From Lentimicrobiaceae bacterium (GTDB lineage: Bacteria; Bacteroidota; Bacteroidia; Bacteroidales; SKPS01), in contig SKPS01000015.1 of the NCBI GenBank assembly GCA_007119395.1, positions 1 to 16,955 on the forward strand: a stretch of DNA of 16,955 nucleotides, written 5' to 3'. The notes under the pieces are model-generated. The model was given only the letters and a program-made list of their open reading frames with translations, had not been told where the DNA came from and did no database searches. Every line of letters begins with the position of its first letter. Position 1 is the stretch's first letter. A program made the position numbers and the translations under genes. Of the stretch, positions 8,165 through 16,700 are shown piece after piece.

Positions 8165-8181
8165 ATTAAAATAACAAAATC

Positions 8182-8556
8182 ATGAAAAAAAGTAGTATTT
8201 TTGTCGTTGCCAGTTTGTTTCTTTTGGCTGGAGTTCTTTACGCCGCTGGTAATGCCGGTGTTTCTGAAGCGTCGGTTTTTGCGGCGGAGATAGCATCAGC
8301 TGAAGGGGTTGAAAAGGACGATGAGCGGAAGAAAGAAGCGAGAAGAGGTTGTTGTTCTTCAAGAGCTGAGGCGAAAGGGAGTTGTGGTAGCAAAGCTGAA
8401 TCCTCATGCACCAGTGCAGAGAAGAAAGAGGGCTGCTGCTCCTCAAAGAAAGGTGAATCAGGTGCTTCGGCCAGTGCTGAAGCGAAGAGTGCTGCGAGCA
8501 AGCAGTGTTGTGATTCACGCAAAGCCGCCAGGGGTTCATGCGGTGGCAGTCGATAA
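8182..8556 (+). CDS. Small secreted cysteine-rich protein, function unknown
   Basis: I do not recognise the family. The 124 residues start with a clear signal peptide (MKK, hydrophobic core to about 20, likely cleavage near 22), followed by an Ala/Glu segment and then a low-complexity domain rich in Cys, Ser, Lys and Gly. Nine cysteines lie at 57, 58, 68, 76, 85, 86, 109, 110 and 120. Three units begin with a Cys pair (CCSSR, CCSSK, CCDSR), and two continue to GSC (57-68 and 109-120). The segment after the signal (FAAEIASAEG, 33-42) loosely recalls the NVEALA motif of small Bacteroidales exported proteins, but the match is weak. Own promoter, operator-like repeats and a strong terminator indicate a single-gene, regulated transcript. 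Metal binding or thiol chemistry in the periplasm or outside the cell is a guess. Confidence 0.8.
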   Translation: MKKSSIFVVASLFLLAGVLYAAGNAGVSEASVFAAEIASAEGVEKDDERKKEARRGCCSSRAEAKGSCGSKAESSCTSAEKKEGCCSSKKGESGASASAEAKSAASKQCCDSRKAARGSCGGSR

Positions 8557-8647
8557 AAGCTGCCATGATTAACACCTGGTGTTTAGGTTTGACTCATTGT
8601 GCCAATGTGTGCCAATAAGTAATAATGATTCATTTTCATCGTGTGGG

Positions 8648-8671
8648 ACCCGCAGTGATGCGGGTTTTTTT
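8648..8671 (+). terminator. Rho-independent terminator of the cysteine-rich gene
   Basis: A perfect 7-bp stem, ACCCGCA (8648-8654) with TGCGGGT (8659-8665), closes a GTGA loop and runs directly into seven T residues (8665-8671). It lies 92 nt after the stop codon. Confidence 0.9.
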
Positions 8672-8853
8672 ATTGCCCTTATCTCAGGTTGGCAGGTTGC
8701 CACCAGGATAGGGGCAATGTTTGTATTGCCTTGGTGTTATGCATGCGGTAGTCGCAAGATGTTCTATGGGCTGGATGTGTCGTGTATTTCCTGTCTGGGT
8801 AGGGGCTGAGTTTTAATGCGCCGGGATTTTGTGGTGCAATGCCTTGGGGTGGC
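8672..8853. other. Spacer between two terminators
   Basis: This stretch between the plus-strand terminator and the minus-strand terminator has no gene, promoter box or repeat that I can see. A plus-strand frame entering from 8579 is read through the terminator and has no domain. Confidence 0.5.
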
Positions 8854-8897
8854 AAAAAACAGAAGCGGGAAACGCTTCATGCCGAAGTGTTCCCCGC
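8854..8897 (-). terminator. Rho-independent terminator of the structured RNA
   Basis: On the minus strand a 14-bp stem (8897-8884 with 8878-8865, one G-T wobble and one mismatch) has a five-base loop. It is followed by TTCTG and a run of six T (8859-8854). The orientation is unambiguous because no T tract follows on the plus strand. Confidence 0.85.
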
Positions 8898-9348
8898 CTT
8901 CGCGATCCATTGGACCGTAGCCCTTAGGTGCGGTCAGGTTACTGTTATTGTGGCTGATCCGCTTAGGGAATCGACGTGCGGCTCCCTGTTGGATCCGATG
9001 CCTTGCCTTTTAGTTCCTTGCAGTTCATATTGGCACGGCACCCGGCTGTTACCAGCCCCGGCGGTCCTTCTCCCGTAGGAGGGTGCTGCCGGCTTGTTTA
9101 GCTAATCCCGCCAGTCAGTTGGGATCCCTAAACCATCACCGCGGGGAAGACTCCTCGTCGGATATACCGTTGAGGTGGGTCCTTCGTTACCTCCACACAT
9201 GGTGGGGGTGGTGAACAGGCTTGGGTAAGCGTGGCATCGTTCGATGAACCTTGCAGCTTTCTCTTCCGATACCATCGGGCTTCATACTGCGGATTGCTCC
9301 CGTAACAAAGCCCCTGTCCCCGTGGCTCGCCTTTTATCGCTCGCCTGA
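8854..9348 (-). ncRNA. Structured non-coding RNA of about 490 nt, class not recognised
   Basis: A strong promoter (9385-9354) and a strong terminator (8897-8854) on the minus strand bound a G+C-rich stretch without a credible gene. Complementary segments fold locally throughout. GGGCUU/AAGCCC pairs 9277-9282 with 9308-9313. A CCUC/GAGG helix (9153-9156 with 9172-9175) has CGG/CCG inside. GUUUAG/CUAAAC (9096-9101 with 9128-9133) encloses AUCCC/GGGAU (9105-9109 with 9121-9125). CCGGC/GCCGG (9058-9062 with 9088-9092) encloses CUCC-UACG-GGAG (9081-9070). GGCUG-GUAA-CAGCC spans 9057-9044, and GACCG/CGGUC pairs 8913-8917 with 8931-8935. The UACG (UNCG) and GUAA (GNRA) loops are canonical only when read on the minus strand, which supports that direction. 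I looked for tmRNA (tag frame, TTCGAC, CCA end), RNase P RNA (GAGGAAAGUCC, ACAGAA) and group II intron domain V and found none. It may still be a known class I cannot recall. Confidence 0.68.
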
Positions 9349-9353
9349 CAAAA

Positions 9354-9385
9354 CAAAAGTACGACATAACATACCCCCTTGTCAA
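9354..9385 (-). promoter_or_regulatory. Promoter of the structured RNA
   Basis: On the minus strand TTGAC (9385-9381) is followed by TACTTTTG (9361-9354). The spacer between TTG and the -7 box is 21 nt. Both boxes match the Bacteroidetes consensus, making this one of the two best promoters in the window. Transcription should start near 9348. Confidence 0.75.
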
Positions 9386-9423
9386 GTGTTTTTTCGAATA
9401 GTGATCAACAAAGAATCAACATG

Positions 9424-9447
9424 GGTTATTAACAATTGTTGATAACC
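9424..9447. promoter_or_regulatory. 24-bp near-perfect palindrome, possible operator
   Basis: GGTTAT (9424-9429) and ATAACC (9442-9447) flank AACAATTGTT (9431-9440). The whole 24-mer is self-complementary except for one symmetric pair (9430/9441). It lies about 39 nt upstream of the -33 box of the structured RNA promoter and 51 nt beyond the end of the RSH gene. There is no T tract next to it, so a dimeric regulator site is likelier than a terminator. Confidence 0.45.
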
Positions 9448-9498
9448 GCTACGGCACCCGACCTTACAGCTATTACAGACAGATCATGATAAAAAAAC

Positions 9499-11637
9499 TC
9501 ATGCCAGGTTCGTTGCAACCTTCTCTACGCCATGAACTTGTTGGATTTTTCGCACAACCCATTCCAGATGGTCTTTGTCGGAGACCCAGAGCCTCATCTC
9601 TCCACGGAACCGTCCGGCACCGCTGCGGAAATTGATAGAGCGCATCTTCACCTTCCCATCTCCGGTGATCATATCGGTGATGGCGTTCACGATACCCAGT
9701 TTATCGATACCACTCACTTCGACCCGTACATTGAGACCTATTTCTCCCTTTGATGCCCAGCGCACGGGGATGATGCGATAGGGGTATCTCCCTTTCATTT
9801 CGCCGGCGTTGGGACAATTTTGGCGGTGCACTCTGATGCCTTTCCCTACGGTGACAAACCCAAATACCGGGTCACCGCTTACCGGGCTGCAGCACTGTGC
9901 CATTTGCCAGGCTGTGGTCTCAAGCTCCTCATTGATCACCAGCACTCCTTCATCGGGCTGGGGAGAAGCTTGCGGTGCCTTTGTCTCCCGCACCCCGGTG
10001 TCTGAAGAGACCTCTGTCTCCTGCTTTAGCACCTTGCGCACCTGTGGCGCCGTGATCTTGCCCGTGCCCAGTTGACGGTATAACAAAGCCACATCTTTCA
10101 ACCGGAAATGTTGCAGCAACCGTGTCACATGGTCGTCGAGGGTCCCCTCCTTCCATTGCCGCAGCTTCCGCTCAAGCAACTCCCTGCCGGTCACCACGTC
10201 TCTCTCGGCGCGCTCCTGCAATGCCTTCCTGATTCTGTTCCTGGCTTTGGCTGATACCACAATCTTCAACCAGTCTTCCGCTACATTGGGCTGTGATCCG
10301 GTAAGGATCTCCACAGTGTCGCCATTGTCCAGCCGGTGACGAATCGGTGTGATACGCCCGTTGATGCGTGCCCCTTTACACCGTAACCCCACTTCAGTAT
10401 GCACTTCAAAGGCAAAATCGAGCACTGTTGCACCCGGTTTGAGGCGCACCAGGTGTCCTGCCGGTGTCATGGTGAAGATCTCGGTGGGCAAGGTGTCTGT
10501 GAGCCGACTCTTTTGCTCTGCTGAAGCACTCCCTTCACTCAGTTGAGCAATCAGTCCGCGTGCTTTGGTAAGCCAGGCATCTGACCCTTTCTTTCTCCCC
10601 TCTTTATAGCGCCAGTGCGCTGCCGGACCCTCTTCGGCTTCCTGATCCATGCGTACGGTACGGATCTGCACTTCTACAGGCTTCTTGCCGGGGCCCTCCA
10701 CCGTGGTGTGCAACGACTCATAGCCACTGGGGCGTGGTGCGGAAATCCAATCACGTAAACGGGAAGGATCCGGCTTGTATAAATCTGTGATCAAAGAATA
10801 GATCTCCCAGCACATCCGCTTGCCGTTCTGCTCGTCACCGGTATAGATGATCCGTATGGCAAACACATCGTAAACCCCCTCTACTCCTACTCGTTGGGCT
10901 TGCATCTTTCGCCAGATCGATGCAATCGTTTTCACCCTGTACTTGATTATGCAAGGTATATTGGCTGCAGCCAGTGTGTCACGTACCGGAGAAAGGAATT
11001 GCTCGATGTATTCCTGCCTTTCTGCTTCTGAGTCTTTGAGTGATTGTGTGATGTGAAGATGGATCTTTGGGTGGCGTTGCCGCATCACGAAGTCTTCCAT
11101 CTCTGCTTTGATCTGGTACAATCCAAGGCGATGGGCGAGGGGCAGATAGAGGTGCTCCAGGTCTGCCACCAGGCTGGCGATCACCTCCTCCTTCATGGTG
11201 TCAGCATGCCGGAGCAGATACAGCTTAATCCCTTTCACTGCCAGCAGTGCCTGCAGGTCTTTCGAAAGGAGCAACAGAAAGCGCATGAAGTTCTCGCTCT
11301 GGATATTTGCTTTGGAGGTGTTCAGGTTGTTCACCGCACGAATCCCATGCAGAAGGTGCATCACCCCGTCAAGTTTCTTCACCGCATCGGGTATTTGCTG
11401 ATCGTCGAGACCCTGGGCGACCAAAGCCAACCCTGCCTCTGCTCCGATCCCTGTGTCGTGCATAGCGGTGATGGCCATCAACAGCAAAGTCTTTGTCGAT
11501 TCGGGGGGTCCATCCTGAACAGCCTGCATCAGCAATTCAAACGGAGCCAACAGTTCCGGATGATCCTCCGTTATCAGTTGCTGCAACTGATGTGTTAATG
11601 CAGGAATATCTGCTGATGTATCTGCTGAGCCATTCAT
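9499..11637 (-). CDS. RelA/SpoT-family (p)ppGpp synthetase with degenerate hydrolase domain
   Basis: This alarmone synthetase has 712 residues, the normal length of a long RSH protein. The N-terminal HD domain is eroded: H60-D61 remain, but the following ED is TGIG, and the usual LADRLHNMRT helix reads KGIKLYLLRHADTM (135-148), so (p)ppGpp hydrolysis is probably lost. The synthetase domain looks intact, with KYRVKTIASIWRKMQ (232-246), YD (256-257), PRPSGYESLHTTV (301-313), VEVQIRT with E322, and AAHW (339-342). The RLRD at 293-296 resembles the RxKD motif of bifunctional Rel enzymes rather than the ExDD motif of RelA. A TGS domain (about 384-446), the C-terminal CC/H/C element (C582, C583, H604, C608) and an ACT domain (about 634-712) follow. 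The ATG overlaps the mazG stop as ATGA, so translation is probably coupled. Confidence 0.94.
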   Translation of the reverse strand: MNGSADTSADIPALTHQLQQLITEDHPELLAPFELLMQAVQDGPPESTKTLLLMAITAMHDTGIGAEAGLALVAQGLDDQQIPDAVKKLDGVMHLLHGIRAVNNLNTSKANIQSENFMRFLLLLSKDLQALLAVKGIKLYLLRHADTMKEEVIASLVADLEHLYLPLAHRLGLYQIKAEMEDFVMRQRHPKIHLHITQSLKDSEAERQEYIEQFLSPVRDTLAAANIPCIIKYRVKTIASIWRKMQAQRVGVEGVYDVFAIRIIYTGDEQNGKRMCWEIYSLITDLYKPDPSRLRDWISAPRPSGYESLHTTVEGPGKKPVEVQIRTVRMDQEAEEGPAAHWRYKEGRKKGSDAWLTKARGLIAQLSEGSASAEQKSRLTDTLPTEIFTMTPAGHLVRLKPGATVLDFAFEVHTEVGLRCKGARINGRITPIRHRLDNGDTVEILTGSQPNVAEDWLKIVVSAKARNRIRKALQERAERDVVTGRELLERKLRQWKEGTLDDHVTRLLQHFRLKDVALLYRQLGTGKITAPQVRKVLKQETEVSSDTGVRETKAPQASPQPDEGVLVINEELETTAWQMAQCCSPVSGDPVFGFVTVGKGIRVHRQNCPNAGEMKGRYPYRIIPVRWASKGEIGLNVRVEVSGIDKLGIVNAITDMITGDGKVKMRSINFRSGAGRFRGEMRLWVSDKDHLEWVVRKIQQVHGVEKVATNLA

Positions 11638-12428
11638 TCTTTGTGTTCTGTCTTTTTGGCCTCATTCCACCACGCATCCATCTCGCTGAGTGTCATGTCG
11701 TGCAATCTTCTTCCTTCCTCTGCCGCTTTCTGTTCCAGCTTGGCAAATCTGCGGATGAACTTCCGGTTTGTCCGTTCCAGGGCATCTTCAGGGTTCACGC
11801 CAATAAAGCGGGAGTAGTTGATCAGGGCGAAAAGCAGGTCGCCAAACTCCTCTTCAACGCGCCCTGGATCTGCTCGTTTGGTTACTTCATGCTGTAACTC
11901 ATCGAGCTCTTCCAACACCTTGGCGTACACTTGCGAAGTGTTCTCCCAGTCGAAGCCTACGCCTCTCACCTTCTCCTGGATACGAAACGCCTTCACCATG
12001 GCCGGCAATGAAAGAGGGACTCCCTCAAGAACAGACCGCTTGCCGTGGTCAAGCTTGATGCGCTCCCAATTGTTCTTCACCGTCTCTGCATCGGGTGCTT
12101 CCACCTCACCATATATATGAGGATGACGTTCGATCAGCTTTTCGTTGATACTCTCCAGCACATCCGTGATGGTAAAAGCATCCATCTCTGCACCAATACG
12201 AGAGTAGAAAACAACATGCAGCATCAGATCACCCAGCTCCTTCTTAATCCCATCGAGGTCTTTCTCCAAAATGGCATCCGACAACTCATAGGTCTCCTCT
12301 ATCGTCAGATACCTCAACGACTCAAGGGTCTGTTTCATGTCCCAGGGGCAGCGTGTTCGCAAATCCTCCATGATCTCCAACAACCGTGTAAACTCCCGTG
12401 CAGCTCCGTTCTCCATAATATTCAACAT
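11634..12428 (-). CDS. mazG: Nucleoside triphosphate pyrophosphohydrolase MazG
   Basis: MazG hydrolyses NTPs and dNTPs to monophosphates, removing damaged nucleotides; in E. coli it has also been linked to lowering ppGpp during starvation. The 264 residues contain two MazG repeats, as in the long form. The first has CPWD (27-30), EETYE (44-48) and ELGD (64-67). The second has VLEELDE and EEEFGDLLF, so the metal-binding EExxE and ExxD residues are kept in both. The ATG at 12428 is used here; a second ATG at 12416 (MEN) is equally possible. A TACCTTTG box at 12448-12441 leaves a leader of only a few bases from 12428, which slightly favours the second. The gene is first in an operon with the RSH gene, overlapping it by four bases. 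Confidence 0.95.
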   Translation of the reverse strand: MLNIMENGAAREFTRLLEIMEDLRTRCPWDMKQTLESLRYLTIEETYELSDAILEKDLDGIKKELGDLMLHVVFYSRIGAEMDAFTITDVLESINEKLIERHPHIYGEVEAPDAETVKNNWERIKLDHGKRSVLEGVPLSLPAMVKAFRIQEKVRGVGFDWENTSQVYAKVLEELDELQHEVTKRADPGRVEEEFGDLLFALINYSRFIGVNPEDALERTNRKFIRRFAKLEQKAAEEGRRLHDMTLSEMDAWWNEAKKTEHKE

Positions 12429-12440
12429 TTATTGGTTATG

Positions 12441-12448
12441 CAAAGGTA
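12441..12448 (-). promoter_or_regulatory. -7 box of the mazG operon
   Basis: The minus strand reads TACCTTTG, an exact TAnnTTTG match. No clear -33 box sits about 20 nt upstream. The 93-bp region is shared with the divergent lipoprotein gene, which has a near-match TAATTTAG at 12487-12494 on the plus strand. Confidence 0.5.
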
Positions 12449-12521
12449 ATCAAATCAGGTCAGCGCCCCGCTCGAAGAAAAAGATGTAATTTAGCACCCA
12501 AACACCAAATTTAATTCTGTC

Positions 12522-13763
12522 ATGTCGATCTATCAACGAATTGTCTCTTTTGTCACGCTGCCATTGGCAGTGATCCTTGTTGCTTCTGTGATGGTCACTT
12601 CCTGCCGATCCGATGACCAGCGAAGCAACACTTCTGTCCGTTTAAAGCTTAAAAACAGTGGTGGGGAGATGATCTACCTTGACCGTGTTACAGTGGATGG
12701 CACAGCGCGCATCGACAGTGGTCGTGTTGACAGACAGGGGGAGGTGACCTTTCATTTTTACACCTCAGATTTCGATTTCCTGTTGTTGGGTGACGGCCAC
12801 ACCAAGCCGGTGATGTTGTTGGCTGAGAAGGGGGAGGATATCACGGTGTATTCGGCTGTTGGCGAGATGGGCGACAACTACTCTGTGAGGGGATCCGGGG
12901 GTTCCTCTTTGTTGCACGACCTGGAGCAGAAGAAGGTGAAGACGGTTGCCACGCTGGATTCGATCGGGCAGGTGTGGCTGCGTGTTCGTTACGATGAAGA
13001 CAACATGCAGCAGAAGGAGCTTTTAGACAGTGTGGCGGATGGTGTAATTGACGTTCATCGGGAGTGGCTGAAGGAATTTATCGAGCGTTACCAGGAGTCG
13101 CCGGCAACCATTATTGCGGTGTACCAAACACTACGGCATAGTGTGCCGCTGCTTACTTTCCAGGATCACCTGCCGGTCTTTACACGTGTTACCGACATAT
13201 TACTGGAGCGTTACCCCGGAAACCCTCATGTAATCGATTTACAGGGCCGTCACGATCTGTACGTTCGTGAATATGAGGCGTATATACAAAGAGAGAAACG
13301 GTTACAACCCGGCATGCCCGCCCCGGAGATCTCATTGGTCAACCTTGAGGGGGAGAGAGTACGCCTCTCAGACCTGGAGGGAAAGTATGTTCTGCTCCAT
13401 TTTTGGGATGGAAGAAAGAAGAAGAGCTGGGAGACCAATAGTCGGTTGAAGGAGTTGTATTCAATGTACCGTTACCGAGGTTTAGAGATTATGGGCATCT
13501 ATGTGGGTGACGACCGACAGATGTTTTCAGATATCATTGGGGGTGATCAGCTCCCCTGGATTCATCTCTTTAGCAATACGGGTGTAGAGAGGGACTACAA
13601 TGTGCTCCGGAAGGAGCCTCAGATGGTGCTGGTAGGTCGTGACGGAAAGATTTTACAACGCCCTGTGGATGTTGATGAGCTGGCACTGATGCTGCCCCGT
13701 CTTATGCCTTCAGCCGCCGTGAATGTGCCCACCAACGAAGAGCCCCGACACAACTCCCTGTGA
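12522..13763 (+). CDS. Thioredoxin-like lipoprotein lacking the CxxC motif
   Basis: This is a lipid-anchored periplasmic or outer-membrane protein of 413 residues. The signal peptide ends in a lipobox, VTSC, with C28 as the lipidated residue. A DUF4369-like N-terminal domain (about 35-130: LKNSGGEMIYLDR, IDSGRVDRQGEVTF) precedes a helical linker and a redoxin/thioredoxin fold from about 262 (PGMPAPEISLVNLEG). Homologues of this layout read FWATWCGPC at the active site; here the position is FWDGRKKKSW (294-303). C28 is the only cysteine in the protein, so thiol-disulfide chemistry is impossible. The EP of EPQMVLVGRDGK (365-376) keeps the cis-proline position, so the fold is probably intact. 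The next gene begins 29 nt downstream on the same strand, suggesting an operon. Function is unknown; binding or scaffolding is the likely residual role. Confidence 0.88.
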   Translation: MSIYQRIVSFVTLPLAVILVASVMVTSCRSDDQRSNTSVRLKLKNSGGEMIYLDRVTVDGTARIDSGRVDRQGEVTFHFYTSDFDFLLLGDGHTKPVMLLAEKGEDITVYSAVGEMGDNYSVRGSGGSSLLHDLEQKKVKTVATLDSIGQVWLRVRYDEDNMQQKELLDSVADGVIDVHREWLKEFIERYQESPATIIAVYQTLRHSVPLLTFQDHLPVFTRVTDILLERYPGNPHVIDLQGRHDLYVREYEAYIQREKRLQPGMPAPEISLVNLEGERVRLSDLEGKYVLLHFWDGRKKKSWETNSRLKELYSMYRYRGLEIMGIYVGDDRQMFSDIIGGDQLPWIHLFSNTGVERDYNVLRKEPQMVLVGRDGKILQRPVDVDELALMLPRLMPSAAVNVPTNEEPRHNSL

Positions 13764-13792
13764 TCACTTGTTATTAATTCAAAGTCTTGAAG

Positions 13793-16700
13793 ATGAAACT
13801 GTTTAATCTCTTTAGTATTATAAGTTTTGTGTTGATGGCCATCCCGGTCTCCTTGCTGAATGCACAACAACGTGTTGACCACCACCTGGTGGTTGAGCTG
13901 GACGATGTGCGGCATGTGATCACCGGCACAGATTCTTTGTTGTACCACAATCACTCATCTGACACCTTGCGCCATCTATACTTTCATCTCTGGCCCAACG
14001 CTTTGCAGCCCGGCACTGAGCTGGAGGCCTGGTTCACCAACCATGGCGATGGCAGGCTCTATTATGCTGACAGGGGTGAGCAGGGAGCTGTAACCGGCCT
14101 TTTTTTCAGGGCGGGTGGTCACAGGCTGCAGTGGGAGCTTCATGAAGGGAGAGGTGATATTTGCCGTGTGGATTTACGTGAACCGTTGTTGCCCGGCCAA
14201 ACCCTGAACCTCCACACCATGTTCCGGCTGCAGATTCCCCGTTTGGTGGCAGGGGATCTCAGTCACAGTGACCACGCCTATTTTCTGGCCAATTGGTTTC
14301 CACGCCCAGCGGTTTACACCTCGCAACAGTGGACGCTGGTGCCCAACCACTACCAAGGGCGGCTGCCGGGCGAATTCGGGGACTTCACCGTACAGATCAC
14401 CCTGCCGAGAAACTATATTGTGGCCTCTTCCGGAGCTCTCATAGATGATCTCGATGAAGAGCGTTTCCTGCAAGGGATCACTGACCGCACCGGAAGGATC
14501 AACCGGTGGGGAAACCGTGAAAGTGCCCGGTTCCCCGCTTCTGCTTCCAGAAACAAAACCATCACACTGCATCAACGCAACACCTCCGATTTTGTACTGT
14601 GCCTCGACAAAAGATTCCATCTGATCACAGACACTGTAGTGGTTAGCTCCGGTGTCAACGAGCAAGTGATCAATATCAACCTGTTTTTCACTGTGTTTGA
14701 AGCGCAATATTGGAGTGAGGCGATGCCTTCAGTGAAGAGGGCTGTGCGGCTGCTCTCTGAGCAGGTTGGACCCTACCCTTTTGAAACACTCTCTTTGGTG
14801 CAGACATCCTGGCTAACTGACAGCAGGGCCTTCCCCGGTGTCATCCGGATAGGGTCCGTAATGGCCCCGTTGATGATGGAGAGCGCCGTAGCGCACGGCA
14901 TTGCCGACCATTGGTTCAATGTGCAGATGGTAACGAATCACTACCGTGAACCGTGGCTTAGCCGTGGACTGCCGGGCTTTTTCACCATGAAATTCCTGAA
15001 TGAAGCCTATCCCGATACCGTCTCGATGCAGGATATCCTCTTCGACCCCTCCATGCGTATGCAGGTAGCCGGATTGGATGATGTCCCCGCCAACAGATTC
15101 TTCTACTACCGGCTGGCATTTGCTCAGGATCACCTCGAAGGGAGTGTGCTCAGCCCGGTCAATTCATTATCACCCGACGGATATACAGCCCTGGCTACCC
15201 TGCGGAGTGCTTTTGCGCTGAATACTGTTGCGTCGTGGATGGGGGAGGAGGCTTTTATGCAGATGCTGGAGCGTTATTATGCTGCCTTTCACGGTGGTCA
15301 TGCCAGCGGGAGAGACCTGAAAGGGATGATCCGTCAGGAGGCCGGTGAGGAGGTGTACCGTTGGTTTGTGGAAGAGCTCCTCAGGAGCTCCTCCACACCA
15401 GACTATAAACTCACCAGGGTGCGGAGGTCCCCGGAGGGGTATCGCCTCACCGTGAGAAATGTCTCCGGTGTGAAAAGCCCATATCCGATCACCGCAACAA
15501 CGCAGCACGGTGAAACAACCCGTTGGCACCCTGGTCATGCAGGGAAGAGTACCATTGAAGTGCGCGACACCACCCATGCCATAAGGCGGTTTGTGATCGA
15601 CAGCCGGTTCAGCACCCCCGAAGTCAACCGGCAAAACAATACAATTCGCACCCGTGGACTGTTCCGCACGGTGGAACCACTGTCGCTGGTGCCGTTGGTG
15701 GCCATACCCAACCCATCAAAAACACAGATCACCCCTGCTCCTGTGATTGGATGGAATACCAACAACGGGCTGATGGCCGGGGTAGCACTCTACAGCAACC
15801 CGTTGATTCCACCTCCTACAGAGTTTTTGGTAATGCCCATGTACGGATTTGGCAATGACCAACCAGCCGGCACCATCAGAATAACACACCGGCATCGGTT
15901 GAATAGTCCGGCTCTGAAAAATGTTGTTTTGGGTGCTGAAGCCAAACAGTATGGGTACAAAAGCCGCAACCTACCTCTCTCGTTCCGGAGGTTGATGATG
16001 TGGGGTGACCTGGAATTCCAGGGCAGATCGCCCCATGCCACCTCAATGGTAAAAGCCCGTACGGCCTGGGTAGAGAAAGACAACGAGGTGTTTATCACTG
16101 CTGATTCGATGTACAGCAAGGGTGGTGGTGAACAATACCTGCTCAGCGAACTCTCTTTCAGGTACCGTGTGCACCGTTTGTTGAATCCGTTTACGTTGCA
16201 GGCAAGTGTACAGCATGCCGGGGATATGCTCCGTTTACACACTGAAAACCGGTTTGTGATCAGCTACCCATCACCAGGCAAAGCACTCTCTGTCAGGCTT
16301 TTTGCCGGTGTGATGCTGATGAAGCCTGAAACCATCACACACAACCATCTCCGTTTCACTACCGCCGGAATCGGGATGAACACCCCTTCAGGGTTTAGCC
16401 AGCATGACCCCTGGTTTGATCACATATACCCCGGAAGAAATCACCACAAGGGGCTATTCCGCTACCACATGTACGTTGTTGACGGAGGCTTCCGGAGGGG
16501 CACCACCGTTGGCAACAACAGTCACTATATGGTTACGGTGAACCTCGCTTCCTCTGTGCCCGGACCGTTGCCGTTGAAGCTGTACCTCGATGCCGGAATC
16601 TTCGCCGACGAAACCAAAGGGGAATCTATAGAACCGCTCTTTCTCTTCAGCACCGGTGTGATGGTGTCATTGATACCCAATGTACTCGAAATCAACTTCC

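Larger units (their letters stand above)
7789..8181. other. Divergent regulatory region between kinase and cysteine-rich gene
   Basis: No gene is visible in these 393 bases. The half nearest the kinase is A/T-rich with one weak minus-strand -7 box (7971-7964). The half nearest the secreted protein carries the TTAACA repeats and a -7 box on the plus strand. The length and layout suit regulated, divergent transcription. Confidence 0.6.

Noticed and set aside
8238..8575. Antisense or shifted frames over the cysteine-rich gene
   Set aside because: They are shadows of its repetitive codons. Only the 8182 frame has a signal peptide, promoter and terminator in the right order.
8955..9270. tmRNA on the plus strand (GGCTGATCC...AATCGACG near 8952-8975)
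   Set aside because: The resemblance to the tmRNA 5' end is partial, the tag reading frame and CCA end are missing, and the terminator and tetraloops favour the minus strand.
8854..9348. RNase P RNA or group II intron
   Set aside because: GAGGAAAGUCC, ACAGAA and a domain V-like hairpin could not be found on either strand, although a GGCUGGUAACAGCC hairpin resembles one in E. coli RNase P RNA.
9128..9385. 85-codon minus-strand frame inside the structured RNA
   Set aside because: It starts within the promoter of the RNA, has no domain, and its composition follows the helices.
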